DNA from: Chiridota heheva | Taxonomy: Eukaryota; Echinodermata; Holothuroidea; Apodida; Chiridotidae | Length of the DNA stretch: 64,000 nucleotides | NCBI GenBank assembly: GCA_020152595.1 | Contig: JAIGNY010000696.1 | Coordinates: 807,001-871,000, forward strand | Direction: 5' to 3' | In this document: positions 22,241-34,627 of the stretch, in pieces | Numbering within the stretch: the stretch's first letter is position 1 | Layout of the letters: each line of letters starts with the position of its first letter | Notes under the pieces: generated by a model | Told to the model about the DNA's origin: nothing | Database searches by the model: none | Seen by the model: the letters and a program-made list of their open reading frames with translations, nothing else | Position numbers and translations under genes: made by a program

Positions 22241-23547
22241 TGAACTCATTACGCTTGGCTAAACTCAATTTTGAAAAGGTCTATAGGGTGATTCAATGCA
22301 TACTTTCAGCAATTATACCGCATACATGCATTAGTACTTGCTCACATAACACACCACTCCATTAAGGCCCCCTCCCCATGTGATGAAAGAGTAGTAAAGA
22401 AGTTTCATACATGAGCTGCAAAAAAAAAAAAAAAAAAAGCTTTATCTTTCTATGTAACAGAAAAAGGATGGCACACTTTCAAAAATACAACAGGGTTGTA
22501 AGGCCTTAGTCAAAAATTTGAAACATGGATTTAAGGAGAATCAATGTTTTGAGGACACTTTTAAATATGACATCACACACCTTCTGTAGATGAATTCCAA
22601 CCAACATCTTGACGTCTTTAATCATCATTTTAAGTCCTTAATTCGGTAGAGATGGTAACAGGTTTGACACGGAGGCAGGTCAGCACAGCACTGTTATACC
22701 AAATTCTCAAAATTTTATGCAGTTAAGATTTGAGGTTGGCAACCAGGACTGAAAAAGTGATGCTAGATGTGCCAGGACATTAAATGGAATTTTCAACATC
22801 TGTGACCACAACTGATAATCAGCTGTAGTTTGCTTTACTGAATGAGTTGTTGTAGCCTCTACTCCCAGCATCGCTGATGGAGCAACTAATGTATTGAAAT
22901 ACTCATCTTCTTCACTATTTGACTCGTGGGGACTTATTTTGTAGTGCCTTGGTGCATGTATCTGTGTAGCCTGGTCATACCCCATTTGCTATTGTTAGCC
23001 TTAGCATTTATGTTAAGATTACAAATACAAAATAAAACTTCAAACGTTACCAAATTCAAACTGCATTCATCTCAATAGCCATTATTTGCTCTAGCCAGAG
23101 CATTGAGACGTTTTGTAATATTTTGTAAGAATGGGTTTCAATAACAGCATGTTTGTTGCATATCTGGAGAAAGTTATATGTTCAATGTAGTCAAAAAAAA
23201 TAGATGGCATTTACAATAGCAGTACTGAAGCATTTTCAAGGGATTTATTTTGGGATAAAAGCTCTGTGATGTAGGCCTACATCATTTGCAACATTTTCAA
23301 GTCGAAAGGCTACTTGCTAAATGAACATAGTATTTTGCGCATTTATTTGAATTACAGTTAAGTATTATTCAACTTTCTTGAATTGATCACATTCTATTGC
23401 ATTCATTAGATAAATATTTATAAAGAAATCATCTGTACCGCTGGCAAGGGGGTGAGGCATTTCCCCATGGGTCTGGAGGCCTTGGTCATAGGGTGGTCAT
23501 AGAAATTAAGAAAAGGAATGTTCGATGAAGAAATAGACAGTGTTGGA
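22241..23547. other. Mostly unassigned interval with a weak minus-strand ORF
   Basis: At 22707-22985 the minus strand is open for 92 codons with a non-repetitive, protein-like composition (ESNSEEDEYFNTLVAPSAML). I do not recognise it; it could be a transposon relic or chance. Otherwise there is only a poly(A) run at 22421-22438. Confidence 0.35.
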
Positions 23548-23805
23548 TTTTCAAGATGTGCAGTGGTGAGGGAGTTATGTTTGTATTCTAAAGGTGCCGG
23601 GGCTCAATTCCGTTGTGAGCACTGCATTGTGTCCTTGAGCAAGACACTTTACTCTACTTGCTTCAGTCCACTCAGCTGTGACAAATGAGTACCAGCACTG
23701 CTGGGGAGTTAATCTGCAATGGACTGGCATCCCGTCCAGGCGGAGTCATGTACTCTCATCTGATTGCGCAATGGAAAGCAAGGATAAGCACCGGCCCTTA
23801 TGAGT
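23548..23805 (+). mobile_element. tRNA-derived SINE
   Basis: A decayed tRNA-like head (gcagtggtgagggagttatg, later ggctcaattccg as B box) is followed by the body tccttgagcaagacacttta, ctgggga gttaatctgc, gatactgg-type tggactggcatcccgtcc, and aaggataagcaccggccct. It is the same family as the copies at 9.85 and 45.1 kb. Confidence 0.8.
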
Positions 23806-24096
23806 GTTCTGTTCTACAACTGTATTCCAGCCAGCATAAACCTACGCTGCATAACTCATGAATTAGAGAGTGATCACTGCCATCATCAATGCACATTGTT
23901 TGAAATCATCCAATCACAGGTCAGTAAACAATGAGCACATGACAGAGTACACTCTGGTTTTGTCTCCATCATTTGTATAAAAACTGGGCATTTCGAAAAA
24001 GATTTTTTTTTTTTTATAGATTTGCAGCATTTAAAAAGCGGTATGAAAGTAATTTCTGAAAGGCCAGTAATTGTCTCTAACGTTGAGGTAAATGGA

Positions 24097-24186
24097 TTTC
24101 AATTTGTGCGTTTTGATTGGTCAAAGTTCAATGGTCCAATGAACACTTATACTAATAGGCCAATCAGCAATCGATTTGAAATATAA
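24097..24186. repeat. Imperfect inverted repeat, about 90 bp
   Basis: gatttcaatttgtgcgtttt gattgg on the left pairs with ccaatcagcaatcgatttga on the right, with a loop of about 35 bp. This is probably the relic of a small foldback element. Confidence 0.55.
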
Positions 24187-24287
24187 TGTACTCCTCAACA
24201 TTTTAATCACAATAGATGGATTTAATGGTGTTTACATTTAAACATTTCTTTATCTTTGCTTTTCTCCTTTTGTTCAGTATTGACCAT

Positions 24288-24575
24288 TTCAAATCTGAAT
24301 AGGTAATTAAATTTGAATATCACATGGCTGAAATTCATGTGTCCATAATGGAGGGGAAATAAGGGAACCTAATCGACCAATCAAATGCTGGATTTTTAGC
24401 TGTCTGCACAATTTACGCAGGGTATGTGGTCAAGCGTTTGAAAACATGTGCGGTGTGCATGAGGGTATTACACGCTCGCATTGTTGTTGCAACTTTTCCT
24501 CAAGGAAGTACCGCTGCCTGGTTGGTTAACAAAGGGAAAATTCCCACGGCAGTTGATTGGTCAACATTCCCTAAA
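24288..24575. repeat. Dispersed repeat, copy without array expansion
   Basis: It has the same flanks as 21370-22240: caaatctgaataggtaatta, tcatgtgtccataatggagg, gcaacttttcctcaagg and cagttgattggtcaac. In the middle it has one stretch, catgagggtattacacgctc then gcattg, that aligns with one unit of the 24-bp array. Confidence 0.78.
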
Positions 24576-25137
24576 AAATCATATTCGGGTATAATTGATT
24601 TGAGAAAAAAGAATTGATTGAACTTGTCTCATTGCCTTCCACACTGTAAATATGCTTAGGCTTAGTTTTAAGTTAATGTAGCAAAAAGTTACTTATTTAG
24701 ACCATACACTATAGTCTACTATATGGAACGCACTTAACCAGCCTTTTTATTCAAGGGTTTTTCATGGGGGAAAATATAGCAATATTGTATAATAATACAG
24801 GAATGTATTCTGCAATGAAATTCATGGTTTTTTATCGATGGGTCAGTTAAACAAATATATTCAAATTCGTCTTGCTGTTATAGTGAGATAAATGAAGGTT
24901 TTAAAAGGTAACCTGGTATTTGTTGTAAAATTAATGTAATTTTGTTAAATTTGGTTGACATGCATTTGGTGTTTGAAGAGATATAGATATTTGAACTTTA
25001 GGAGCCTTTTTGCTTCATATGTTTGTGTACAGAATTATAAATGTTGTTTTTATGCAGGATTATATCACGTTAAATATGAAGAATATCGTTAGGTTGTTTA
25101 TTATCTGATCAAAGAATTTCATTTTGAGAAAAAGTAT

Positions 25138-28100
25138 AATGCATACAGGTATACTGAAATGTGTACAGGTATACTGAAATGTATACAGGTATACTGAAAT
25201 GTATACAGGTATACTGAAATGTATACAGGTATACTGAAATGCACACAGGTATACTGAAATGTATACAGGTATACTGAAATGTATACAGGTATACTGAAAT
25301 GCATACAGGTTTACTGAAATGCATACAGGTATACTGAAATGCACACAGGTATACTGAAATGCACACAGGTATACTGAAATGCATACAGGTATACTGAAAT
25401 GTATACAGGTATACTGAAATGTATACAGGTATACTGAAATGCATAGAGGTATACTGAAATGCATAGAGGTATACTGAAATGTATACAGGTATACTGAAAT
25501 GTATACAGGTATACTGAAATGCATACAGGTATACTGAAATGCATACAGGTATACTGAAATGCACACAGGTATACTGAAATGCACACAGGTATACTGAAAT
25601 GTATACAGGTATACTGAAATGTATACAGGTATACTGAAATGTATACAGGTATACTGAAATGCATACAGGTATACTGAAATGCATACAGGTATACTGAAAT
25701 GCACACAGGTATACTGAAATGTATACAGGTATACTGAAATGTATACAGGTATACTGAAATGCACACAGGTATACTGAAATGTATACAGGTATACTGAAAT
25801 GTATACAGGTATACTGAAATGCATACAGGTATACTGAAATGCATACAGGTATACTGAAATGCATACAGGTATACTGAAATGCATAGAGGTATACTGAAAT
25901 GCATAGAGGTATACTGAAATGTATACAGGTATACTAAAATGTATACAGGTATACAGAAATGTATACAGGTATACTGAAATGTATACAGGTATACTGAAAT
26001 GTATACAGGTATACTGAAATGCATACAGGTATACCGAAATGTGTACAGGTATACTGCAATGCATACAGGTATACTGAAATGTATACAGGTATACTGAAAT
26101 GCACACAGGTATACTGAAATGCACACAGGTATACTGAAATGCACACAGGTATACTGAAATGCATACAGGTATACTAAAATGCATACAGGTATACTGAAAT
26201 GCATACAGGTATACTGAAATGCATACAGGTATACTGAAATGCATAGAGGTATACTGAAATGCATAGAGGTATACTGAAATGCATACAGGTATACTGAAAT
26301 GTATACAGGTATACTGAAATGCATACAGGTATACTGAAATGCATACAGGTATACTGAAATGCACACAGGTATACTGAAATGCACACAGGTATACTGAAAT
26401 GTATACAGGTATACTGAAATGTATACAGGTATACTGAAATGTATACAGGTATACTGAAATGCATACAGGTATACTGAAATGCATACAGGTATACTGAAAT
26501 GCACACAGGTATACTGAAATGTATACAGGTATACTGAAATGTATACAGGTATACTGAAATGCACACAGGTATACTGAAATGTATACAGGTATACTGAAAT
26601 GTATACAGGTATACTGAAATGTATACAGGTATACTGAAATGTATACAGGTATACTGAAATGCATACAGGTATACTGAAATGCATACAGGTATACTGAAAT
26701 GTATACAGGTATACTGCAATGCATACAGGTATACTGAAATGTATACAGGTATACTGAAATGCATACAGGTATACTGAAATGTATACAGGTATACTGCAAT
26801 GCATACAGGTATACTGAAATGCATACAGGTATACTGAAATGCATACAGGTATACTGAAATGTATACAGGTATACTGAAATGTATACAGGTATACTGAAAT
26901 GCATACAGGTATACTGAAATGCATACAGGTATACTGAAATGTATACAGGTATACTGAAATGCATACAGGTATACTGAAATGCATACAGGTATACTGCAAT
27001 GCATACAGGTATACTGAAATGCATACAGGTATACTGAAATGCATACAGGTATACTGAAATGCATACAGGTATACTGAAATGCATACAGGTATACTGAAAT
27101 GTATACAGGTATACTGAAATGTATACAGGTATACTGAAATGCATACAGGTATACTGAAATGCATACAGGTATACTGCAATGCATACAGGTATACTGAAAT
27201 GCATACAGGTATACTGAAATGCATACAGGTATACTGAATGTATACAGGTATACTGAAATGCATACAGGTATACTGAAATGCATACAGGTATACTGAAATG
27301 TATACAGGTATACTGCAATGCATACAGGTATACTGAAATGCATACAGGTATACTGAAATGCATACAGGTATACTGAAATGTATACAGGTATACTGAAATG
27401 TATACAGGTATACTGAAATGCACACAGGTATACTGAAATATATACAGGTATACTGAAATGTATACAGGTATACTGAAATGCATACAGGTATACTGAAATG
27501 CATACAGGTATACTGAAATGCACACAGGTATACGGAAATGTATACAGGTATACTGAAATGTATACATGTATACTGAAATGTATACAGGTATACTGAAATG
27601 CACACAGGTATACTGAAATGCACACAGGTATACTGAAATGCACACAGGTATACTGAAATGCACACAGGTATACTGAAATGTATACAGGTATACTGAAATG
27701 CATAGAGGTATACTGAAATGTATACAGGTATACTGAAATGTATACAGGTATACTGAAATGCACACAGGTATACTGAAATGCATACAGGTATACTGAAATG
27801 TATACAGGTATACTGAAATGTATACAGGTATACTGAAATGTATACAGGTATACTGAAATGTATACAGGTATACTGAAATGCACACAGGTATACTGAAATA
27901 TATACAGGTATACTGAAATGTATACAGGTATACTGAAATGCATACAGGTATACTGAAATGCATACAGGTATACTGAAATGCACACAGGTATACTGAAATG
28001 TATACAGGTATACTGAAATGTATACATGTATACTGAAATGTATACAGGTATACTGAAATGCACACAGGTATACTGAAATGCACACAGGTATACTGAAATG

Positions 28101-30697
28101 TATACAGGTATACTGAAATGCACACAGGTATACTGAAATGCATACAGGTATACTGAAATGCACACAGGTATACTGAAATGCATACAGGTATACTGAAATG
28201 CACACAGGTATACTGAAATGTATACAGGTATACTGAAATGTATACAGGTATACTGAAATGTATACAGGTATACTGAAATGCATACAGGTATACTGAAATG
28301 CATACAGGTATACTGAAATGCACACAGGTATACTGAAATGTATACAGGTATACTGAAATGTATACAGGTATACTGAAATGTATACAGGTATACTGAAATG
28401 TATACAGGTATACTGAAATGTATACAGGTATACTGAAATGTATACAGGTATACTGAAATGTATACAGGTATACTGAAATGTATACAGGTATACTGAAATG
28501 CATACAGGTATACTGAAATGCATACAGGTATACTGAAATGTATACAGGTATACTGAAATGTATACAGGTATACTGAAATGTATACAGGTATACTGAAATG
28601 TATACAGGTTTACTGAAATGCATACAGGTATACTGAAATGTATGGGTATGCTGAAATGCACACAGGTATACTGAAATGTATACAGGTATACTGAAATGCA
28701 CACAGGTATACTGAAATGCATACAGGTATACTGAAATGTATACAGGTATACTGCAATGCATACAGGTATACTGAAATGTATACAGGTATACTGAAATGCA
28801 TACAGGTATACTGAAATGCATACAGGTATACTGAAATGCATACAGGTATACTGAAATGCACACAGGTATACTGAAATGCATACAGGTATACTGGAAATGC
28901 ATACAGGTATACTGAAATGTATACAGGTATACTGAAATGTATACAGGTATACTGAAATGTATACAGGTATACTGAAATGTATACAGGTATGCTGAAATGC
29001 ATACAGGTATGCTGAAATGCATACAGGTATACTGAAATGCATACAGGTATACTGAAATGCACACAGGTATACTGAAATGCACACAGGTATACTGAAATGT
29101 ATACAGGTATACTGAAATGCACACAGGTATACTGAAATGCATGCAGGTATGCTGAATGCACACAGGTATACTGAAATGCATACAGGTATACTGAAATGCA
29201 TACAGGTATGCTGAAATGTATACAGGTATACTGAAATGTATACAGGTATACTGAAATGTATACAGGTATACTGAAATGTATACAGGTATACTGAAATGCA
29301 TACAGGTATACTGAAATGCATACAGGTATACTGAAATGCATACAGGTATACTGAAATGCACACAGGTATACTGAAATGCACACAGGTATACTGAAATGCA
29401 TACAGGTATACTGAAATGTATACAGGTATACTGAAATGCATACAGGTATACTGAAATGCATACAGGTATACTGAAATGCATACAGGTATACTGAAATGTA
29501 TACAGGTATACTGAAATGCATACAGGTATACTGAAATGCATACAGGTATACTGAAATGCATACAGGTATACTGAAATGCATACAGGTATACTGAAATGCA
29601 TACAGGTATACTGAAATGTATACAGGTATACTGAAATGCACAGGTATACTGAAATGCATACAGGTATACTGAAATGCATACAGGTATACTGAAATGCATA
29701 CAGGTATACTGAAATGCATACAGGTATACTGAAATGCATACAGGTATACTGAAATGTATACAGGTATACTGAAATGCATACAGGTATACTGAAATGCATA
29801 CAGGTATACTGAAATGCATACAGGTATACTGAAATGCATACAGGTATACTGAAATGTATACAGGTATACTGAAATGCATACAGGTATACTGAAATGCATA
29901 CAGGTATACTGAAATGCATACAGGTATACTGAAATGCACACAGGTATACTGAAATGCACACAGGTATACTGAAATGCATACAGGTATACTGAAATGCATA
30001 CAGGTATACTGAAATGCATACAGGTATACTGAAATGCATACAGGTATACTGAAATGCACACAGGTATACTGAAATGCACACAGGTATACTGAAATGCATA
30101 CAGGTATACTGAAATGCATACAGGTATACTGAAATGCATACAGGTATACTGAAATGCACACAGGTATACTGAAATGCACACAGGTATACTGAAATGTATA
30201 CAGGTATACTGAAATGCACACAGGTATACTGAAATGCATACAGGTATACTGAAATGCATACAGGTATACTGAAATGTATACAGGTATACTGAAATGTATA
30301 CAGGTATACTGAAATGTATACAGGTATACTGAAATGTATACAGGTATACTGAAATGCATACAGGTATACTGAAATGCATACAGGTATACTGAAATGCATA
30401 CAGGTATACTGAAATGCACACAGGTATACTGAAATGCACACAGGTATACTGAAATGCATACAGGTATACTGAAATGTATACAGGTATACTGAAATGTATA
30501 CAGGTATACTGAAATGTATACAGGTATACTGAAATGTATACAGGTATACTGAAATGCATACAGGTATACTGAAATGCATACAGGTATACTGAAATGCATA
30601 CAGGTATACTGAAATGCACACAGGTATACTGAAATGCACACAGGTATACTGAAATGTATACAGGTATACTGAAATGCACACAGGTATACTGAAATGT
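25138..30697. repeat. 20-bp minisatellite, about 278 units, 5.56 kb
   Basis: The unit is gcatacaggtatactgaaat, with frequent alternatives gtatacag, gcacacag and gcatagag in the first half. The register is kept for kilobases, with rare slips near 27239, 28641, 28893, 29155 and 29640. The unit almost contains the palindrome GTATAC. The minus strand is open in all frames for up to 1873 codons because the unit has no stop in any phase; this is not a gene. The interval 24576-25137 before it holds nothing recognised. Confidence 0.98.
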
Positions 30698-31103
30698 TAT
30701 GAAGTACATGATTACATTCTCTGGCATTGTTTTATACTTCTATGAATTTTCTAATTCGGAGGTTTATAGTCTTATGTTGATACCGCTCTCAAAAATCACT
30801 TTGAAATCCTGATTAGCAGAAAAACGTTTGAAAAATGTTAATTCTGGTGGAAAATGCCACTCACCATCTATATCTCACACATGTGCCATTTCTTACCACC
30901 ATTTCTTGAAACGTGTGCCTCAGATTGAATCATATATGTCTGGCTACCATTTGAAGTGGCATATTCATTACGGGTAGACCAGGTTTCAAACAATTTTTAT
31001 CAGAATGGTTTATTTATTGAAAGAGATGAGAATTAAAATTTGATAGATTTATAAAAATGGAAATGACATATTTACATATTTTGTTTATCAGTAAATGGGT
31101 AAT

Positions 31104-31603
31104 TTGTATGATCATCAATCATTTGTATGATCATCAATCATTTGTATGATCATCAATCATTTGTATGATCATCAATCACTTGTATGATCATCAATCATTT
31201 GTATGATCATCAATCATTTGTATGATCATCAATCACTTGTATGATCATCAATCATTTGATCATATGATCATCAATCATTTGTATGATCATCGATCATTTG
31301 TATGATCATCAGTCATTTGTATGATCATCAATCATTTGTATGATCATCAATCACTTGTATGATCATCAATTATTTGTATGATCAATCATTTGTATGATCA
31401 TCAATCACTTGTATGATCATCAATCATTTGTATGATCATCAATCATTTGTATGATCATCAATTATTTGTATGATCATCAATCACTTGTATGATCATCAGT
31501 CACTTGTATGATCATCAATCACTTGTATGATTATCAATCATTTGTATGATCATCGATCACTTGTATGATCATCAATTACTTGTATGATCATCAATCATTT
31601 TCA
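31104..31603. repeat. 19-bp minisatellite, about 26 units
   Basis: The unit is tcatttgtatgatcatcaa with variants cactt, tagtc and tcgat. It has a TGATCA palindrome core. Confidence 0.96.
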
Positions 31604-32964
31604 AGCCATTTAACCAATGTCTGATTTCTCAGTCCAGAGCCTCATTTATAATAAGCTTGGTTGAATTTGTGTAATCTTTTGTGAAAGATTAAAATATGAA
31701 GTAGCTTTGAACAAATGTACTTCTTATTTGTGAACATCAAGGCTCCATTTCTGAATTGAATATTACCTGTAACTACTCCACGATGTGTAAAATCCTTCCA
31801 TTGATCACAGGGTTCTTATTCCTCAAGAAAATACATCACCCTTCAATCACTGCTCTGTAATACAACTGCTTCCTCCTCTGGCTCTCAACATTAGATCAGG
31901 TTAGTCATTTCATGTGCTTAGTGATTTGTTGTGCCATAGTGATTGCACCAGGACTTCGAGTTTGGTTCTGGTGTGTGTGGATGTTAATTTCTGATCATTC
32001 TATGACTTCAATTTTTTTTTTTTTTTTGTGTGGGGAAATGAGGGGGTTGCCTGGCTAAGATTTCTTGTATTTTTGCGCAAATTGTCATTAAATTTTGATA
32101 GGAATATTGGCAACCTGCTAGAAAAAAAAAATTGTGCTTTTAAAGGCTTTTTTGCTATTTTGCCAATGATACACTCAGTAATTTTGTCAGAATTTCCAAA
32201 AGTGTATGGTGTCCCCCTTATGTTACCCCACAACTTGTTGTTAATCTCAAACTAAAGTATCAATTACATTCTTCAGCTGAGTTTCTTGTCCAACCTGGAA
32301 CCTCCTTAGAAGGGAGTACATACCATCTTAAAGCAAAGTAGTTTCAAGCTTTTTCTAGAGTTTTGCCTTTCTTCAAAATGCACTATTTTACACCTTTGTC
32401 AATTTGAAAGAAATGAGTCTGCAGAATTACCAGATAGATAGCGATAATCTGAACTTTTTCAAAAGAATAAAATGGTTTTGGCAACTTTTGTACACAATGA
32501 ATGAGTCATACAGCTTGAAAAGAGCTTAAAAACCCTGTTTGTTAGTTGGCAATGATCCGCCCACATGTAAGAACTTGGCAACAACCCTTCTGTTTGGCCA
32601 AAGGATCAATGAAGCAAATGCCATATTCTGTCTGGATTAAGCCATGGGCAAACATCAGGGTCATTACCCTTTCAGTAAATGTCAAGAGATTAGTTAGGAT
32701 GCCGTGATCATTCACATAACAGTCATTGGTGAGTCATGAATTTGTTGGGGAGGGCGAACATGGAAATGTAATGTGACGGCCATGTAATGTCATGGTCATT
32801 AGCTCGAGCACAACCTTGCCTGAATTTTGTTTAGAAATCTGCTTTAAAAAATAACATTTTGGGGAAATTTCACCCCAGCTATGCATTGGTAGCAATAGAA
32901 GGAGTTCTAGTAATTTTTAAAAGAATTAAGAAAATTTGAAAATCAAATTAGTGTTCTATTTGAA
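31604..32964. other. Unassigned interval
   Basis: No exon, repeat family or RNA gene recognised. A T run at 32012-32027 and an A run near 32122 are the only low-complexity stretches. The same applies to 30698-31103. Confidence 0.5.
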
Positions 32965-33086
32965 ATCAATTTCTCTCATTCTCCCCCTGGTCTCTTTCCT
33001 TCCTACCTCTAAAATGATCTGACCTCTCAGGCACAATTTGACCTTAGTTGTCGTGGTGCCGTTAAGACCTCATCAAACAAACAATT
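32965..33086 (+). mobile_element. Short 3'-end copy of the same I-like LINE family
   Basis: It carries ctggtctctttcctt, then ctaaaatgatctgacctctc, then tcgtggtgccgttaagacct and catcaaacaaacaa, as at 5049-5155. It keeps only about 120 bp, a typical 5'-truncated insertion. Confidence 0.85.
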
Positions 33087-33145
33087 AGGTCCGAAAATTG
33101 TTGATCACCTTCAATTAAAAAGACATGTTTAACATGTGGAAAATA

Positions 33146-33712
33146 TAATTCATTGGCCCTGAGAAACATTAGCGGCGCCTCTGCCTATGATCATCAACCG
33201 TCCTCATCCAAAGCAGAGCAGACTGTGGCTCCCAGCAAAAACACTTGCTGATCAAGGGAAGATCACCTTCAAAAATCTCTCATTTCAATGGGTCCCAAAC
33301 CGGACTCCTGGATCACAAGGGCTTTACATTTGGGTTCTTCCTAGCACCCCCATTACATATGTATATGGTAGAAAGGGGAAACTTGTGCCCAGCAAGAAAT
33401 TTTGAAAAGGTTTAGAGTGTCAAATTATGTTCAATTTGGAGTAAATAGGTCAAAAATGATTTATTACCTTAATTTTTGTTTTCTTTCAAAATTTCACTTT
33501 TTGAAATTTACCTGCACTTAATTTGGAAAATGTGAAATTTTTACTTTGTAAAATGTTGAATACATTTGCAAAATATTCTGTCATTGTTTACCCTGGGAAA
33601 AATTAGCTGTGCCTCTCTGCCTACCAACCATCCATACTCAAATCACGGTGAATTACAGCTGTAGGCTACCAGCAAAATGAATGTCTATCAGGGTCCGAGA
33701 AAATGACATTTA
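33146..33712. repeat. Two diverged direct copies of a roughly 125-bp sequence
   Basis: Copy 1 at about 33146-33275 (ccctgagaaacattagc, cctctgcctatgatcatcaa, gcagactgtggctcccagca) and copy 2 at about 33588-33712 (accctgggaaaaattagc, cctctctgcctaccaacc, tgtaggctaccagcaaaatg) align. They look like remnants of an unknown interspersed repeat. Confidence 0.55.
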
Positions 33713-34364
33713 GTTTCCTGTAGAGTTTAAGATTGTCTTATGCAGGAGCTGCAGCATCTTTATCTTTTCTTTATAGATGTTCCAGAAGATGAAAATTTTC
33801 AGGGGACAATGCCCCTCCACCAATGGCAGCAGCCCACAATGCCCCTCCACCAATGGCTGCAGAGCTGTATTACTCACATGAGTATCTGTTGGACATCTAT
33901 TGTGTTTCCTGGATTAAATTTGGTGGATAAATGTAATGTCTCATCACCTCTTTCCACCCCTTCTCTTTGTACTGTAGTATTCCAGATGAGTGTGTGGGGG
34001 GTGGGGACATCTGGAATCTGCCCCCAACCAGAGATGAGAATAAAAATAAACAGTTTAAAATAAAAAATTTTACCCTTCCTTTATATTTTTCAAATTTCAA
34101 ACTGGTCTGTACACAATAGCATCAAAATATACATAAAATATATCATTTACATGGAACACACTTGGTGGACGGAATGATCAATTCAAGGCTCTAAATTCAT
34201 TTCAACTGATATCAAATAACATTTCATTTCATCAATCTCTGATTATATCATTCATTAATATTTAAAAAATATATATATATAAAATAGGTGGACATTTTAA
34301 ATGCAAAATTTCTTCATTAAGATTGGACATTGCACTTACAGGAAAGACATATAGCATGTAACAG

Positions 34365-34627
34365 AAATTTACCCCACTAAGCATAGCGGGGATATTTACG
34401 AGAGTTATACTTATCTTCCATACTATAAATATGCAATCTGGTCCATGACCTGATTCTAACGGACTTCTAACAGACCTTAAAACATAGTAACCAGCCCAGC
34501 CCTGACCTCCATAAAACCCTCTCTTCACATTCCACCGAGGCCTGAACGAGAGGGGGGCTGGCCGGGACACATGGAAGGTAAGTATAACTCTCATAAATAT
34601 TCCCGCTACGCTTAGCTGGGTAAATTT
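34365..34627. mobile_element. MITE-like element with about 60-bp inverted ends, about 260 bp
   Basis: The left end is aaatttaccccactaagcat, then agcggggatatttacgagag and ttatacttatcttccat. The right end, read in reverse, is AAATTTACCCAGCTAAGCGT, AGCGGGAATATTTATGAGAG, TTATACTTACCTTCCAT. No coding capacity. Confidence 0.82.

Noticed and set aside
25060-30727. Minus-strand open frames of up to 1873 codons over the 20-bp array
   Set aside because: The unit lacks stops in every phase, so all three frames stay open. There are no splice signals, no non-repeat domain and no start context. It is an artefact of the minisatellite.
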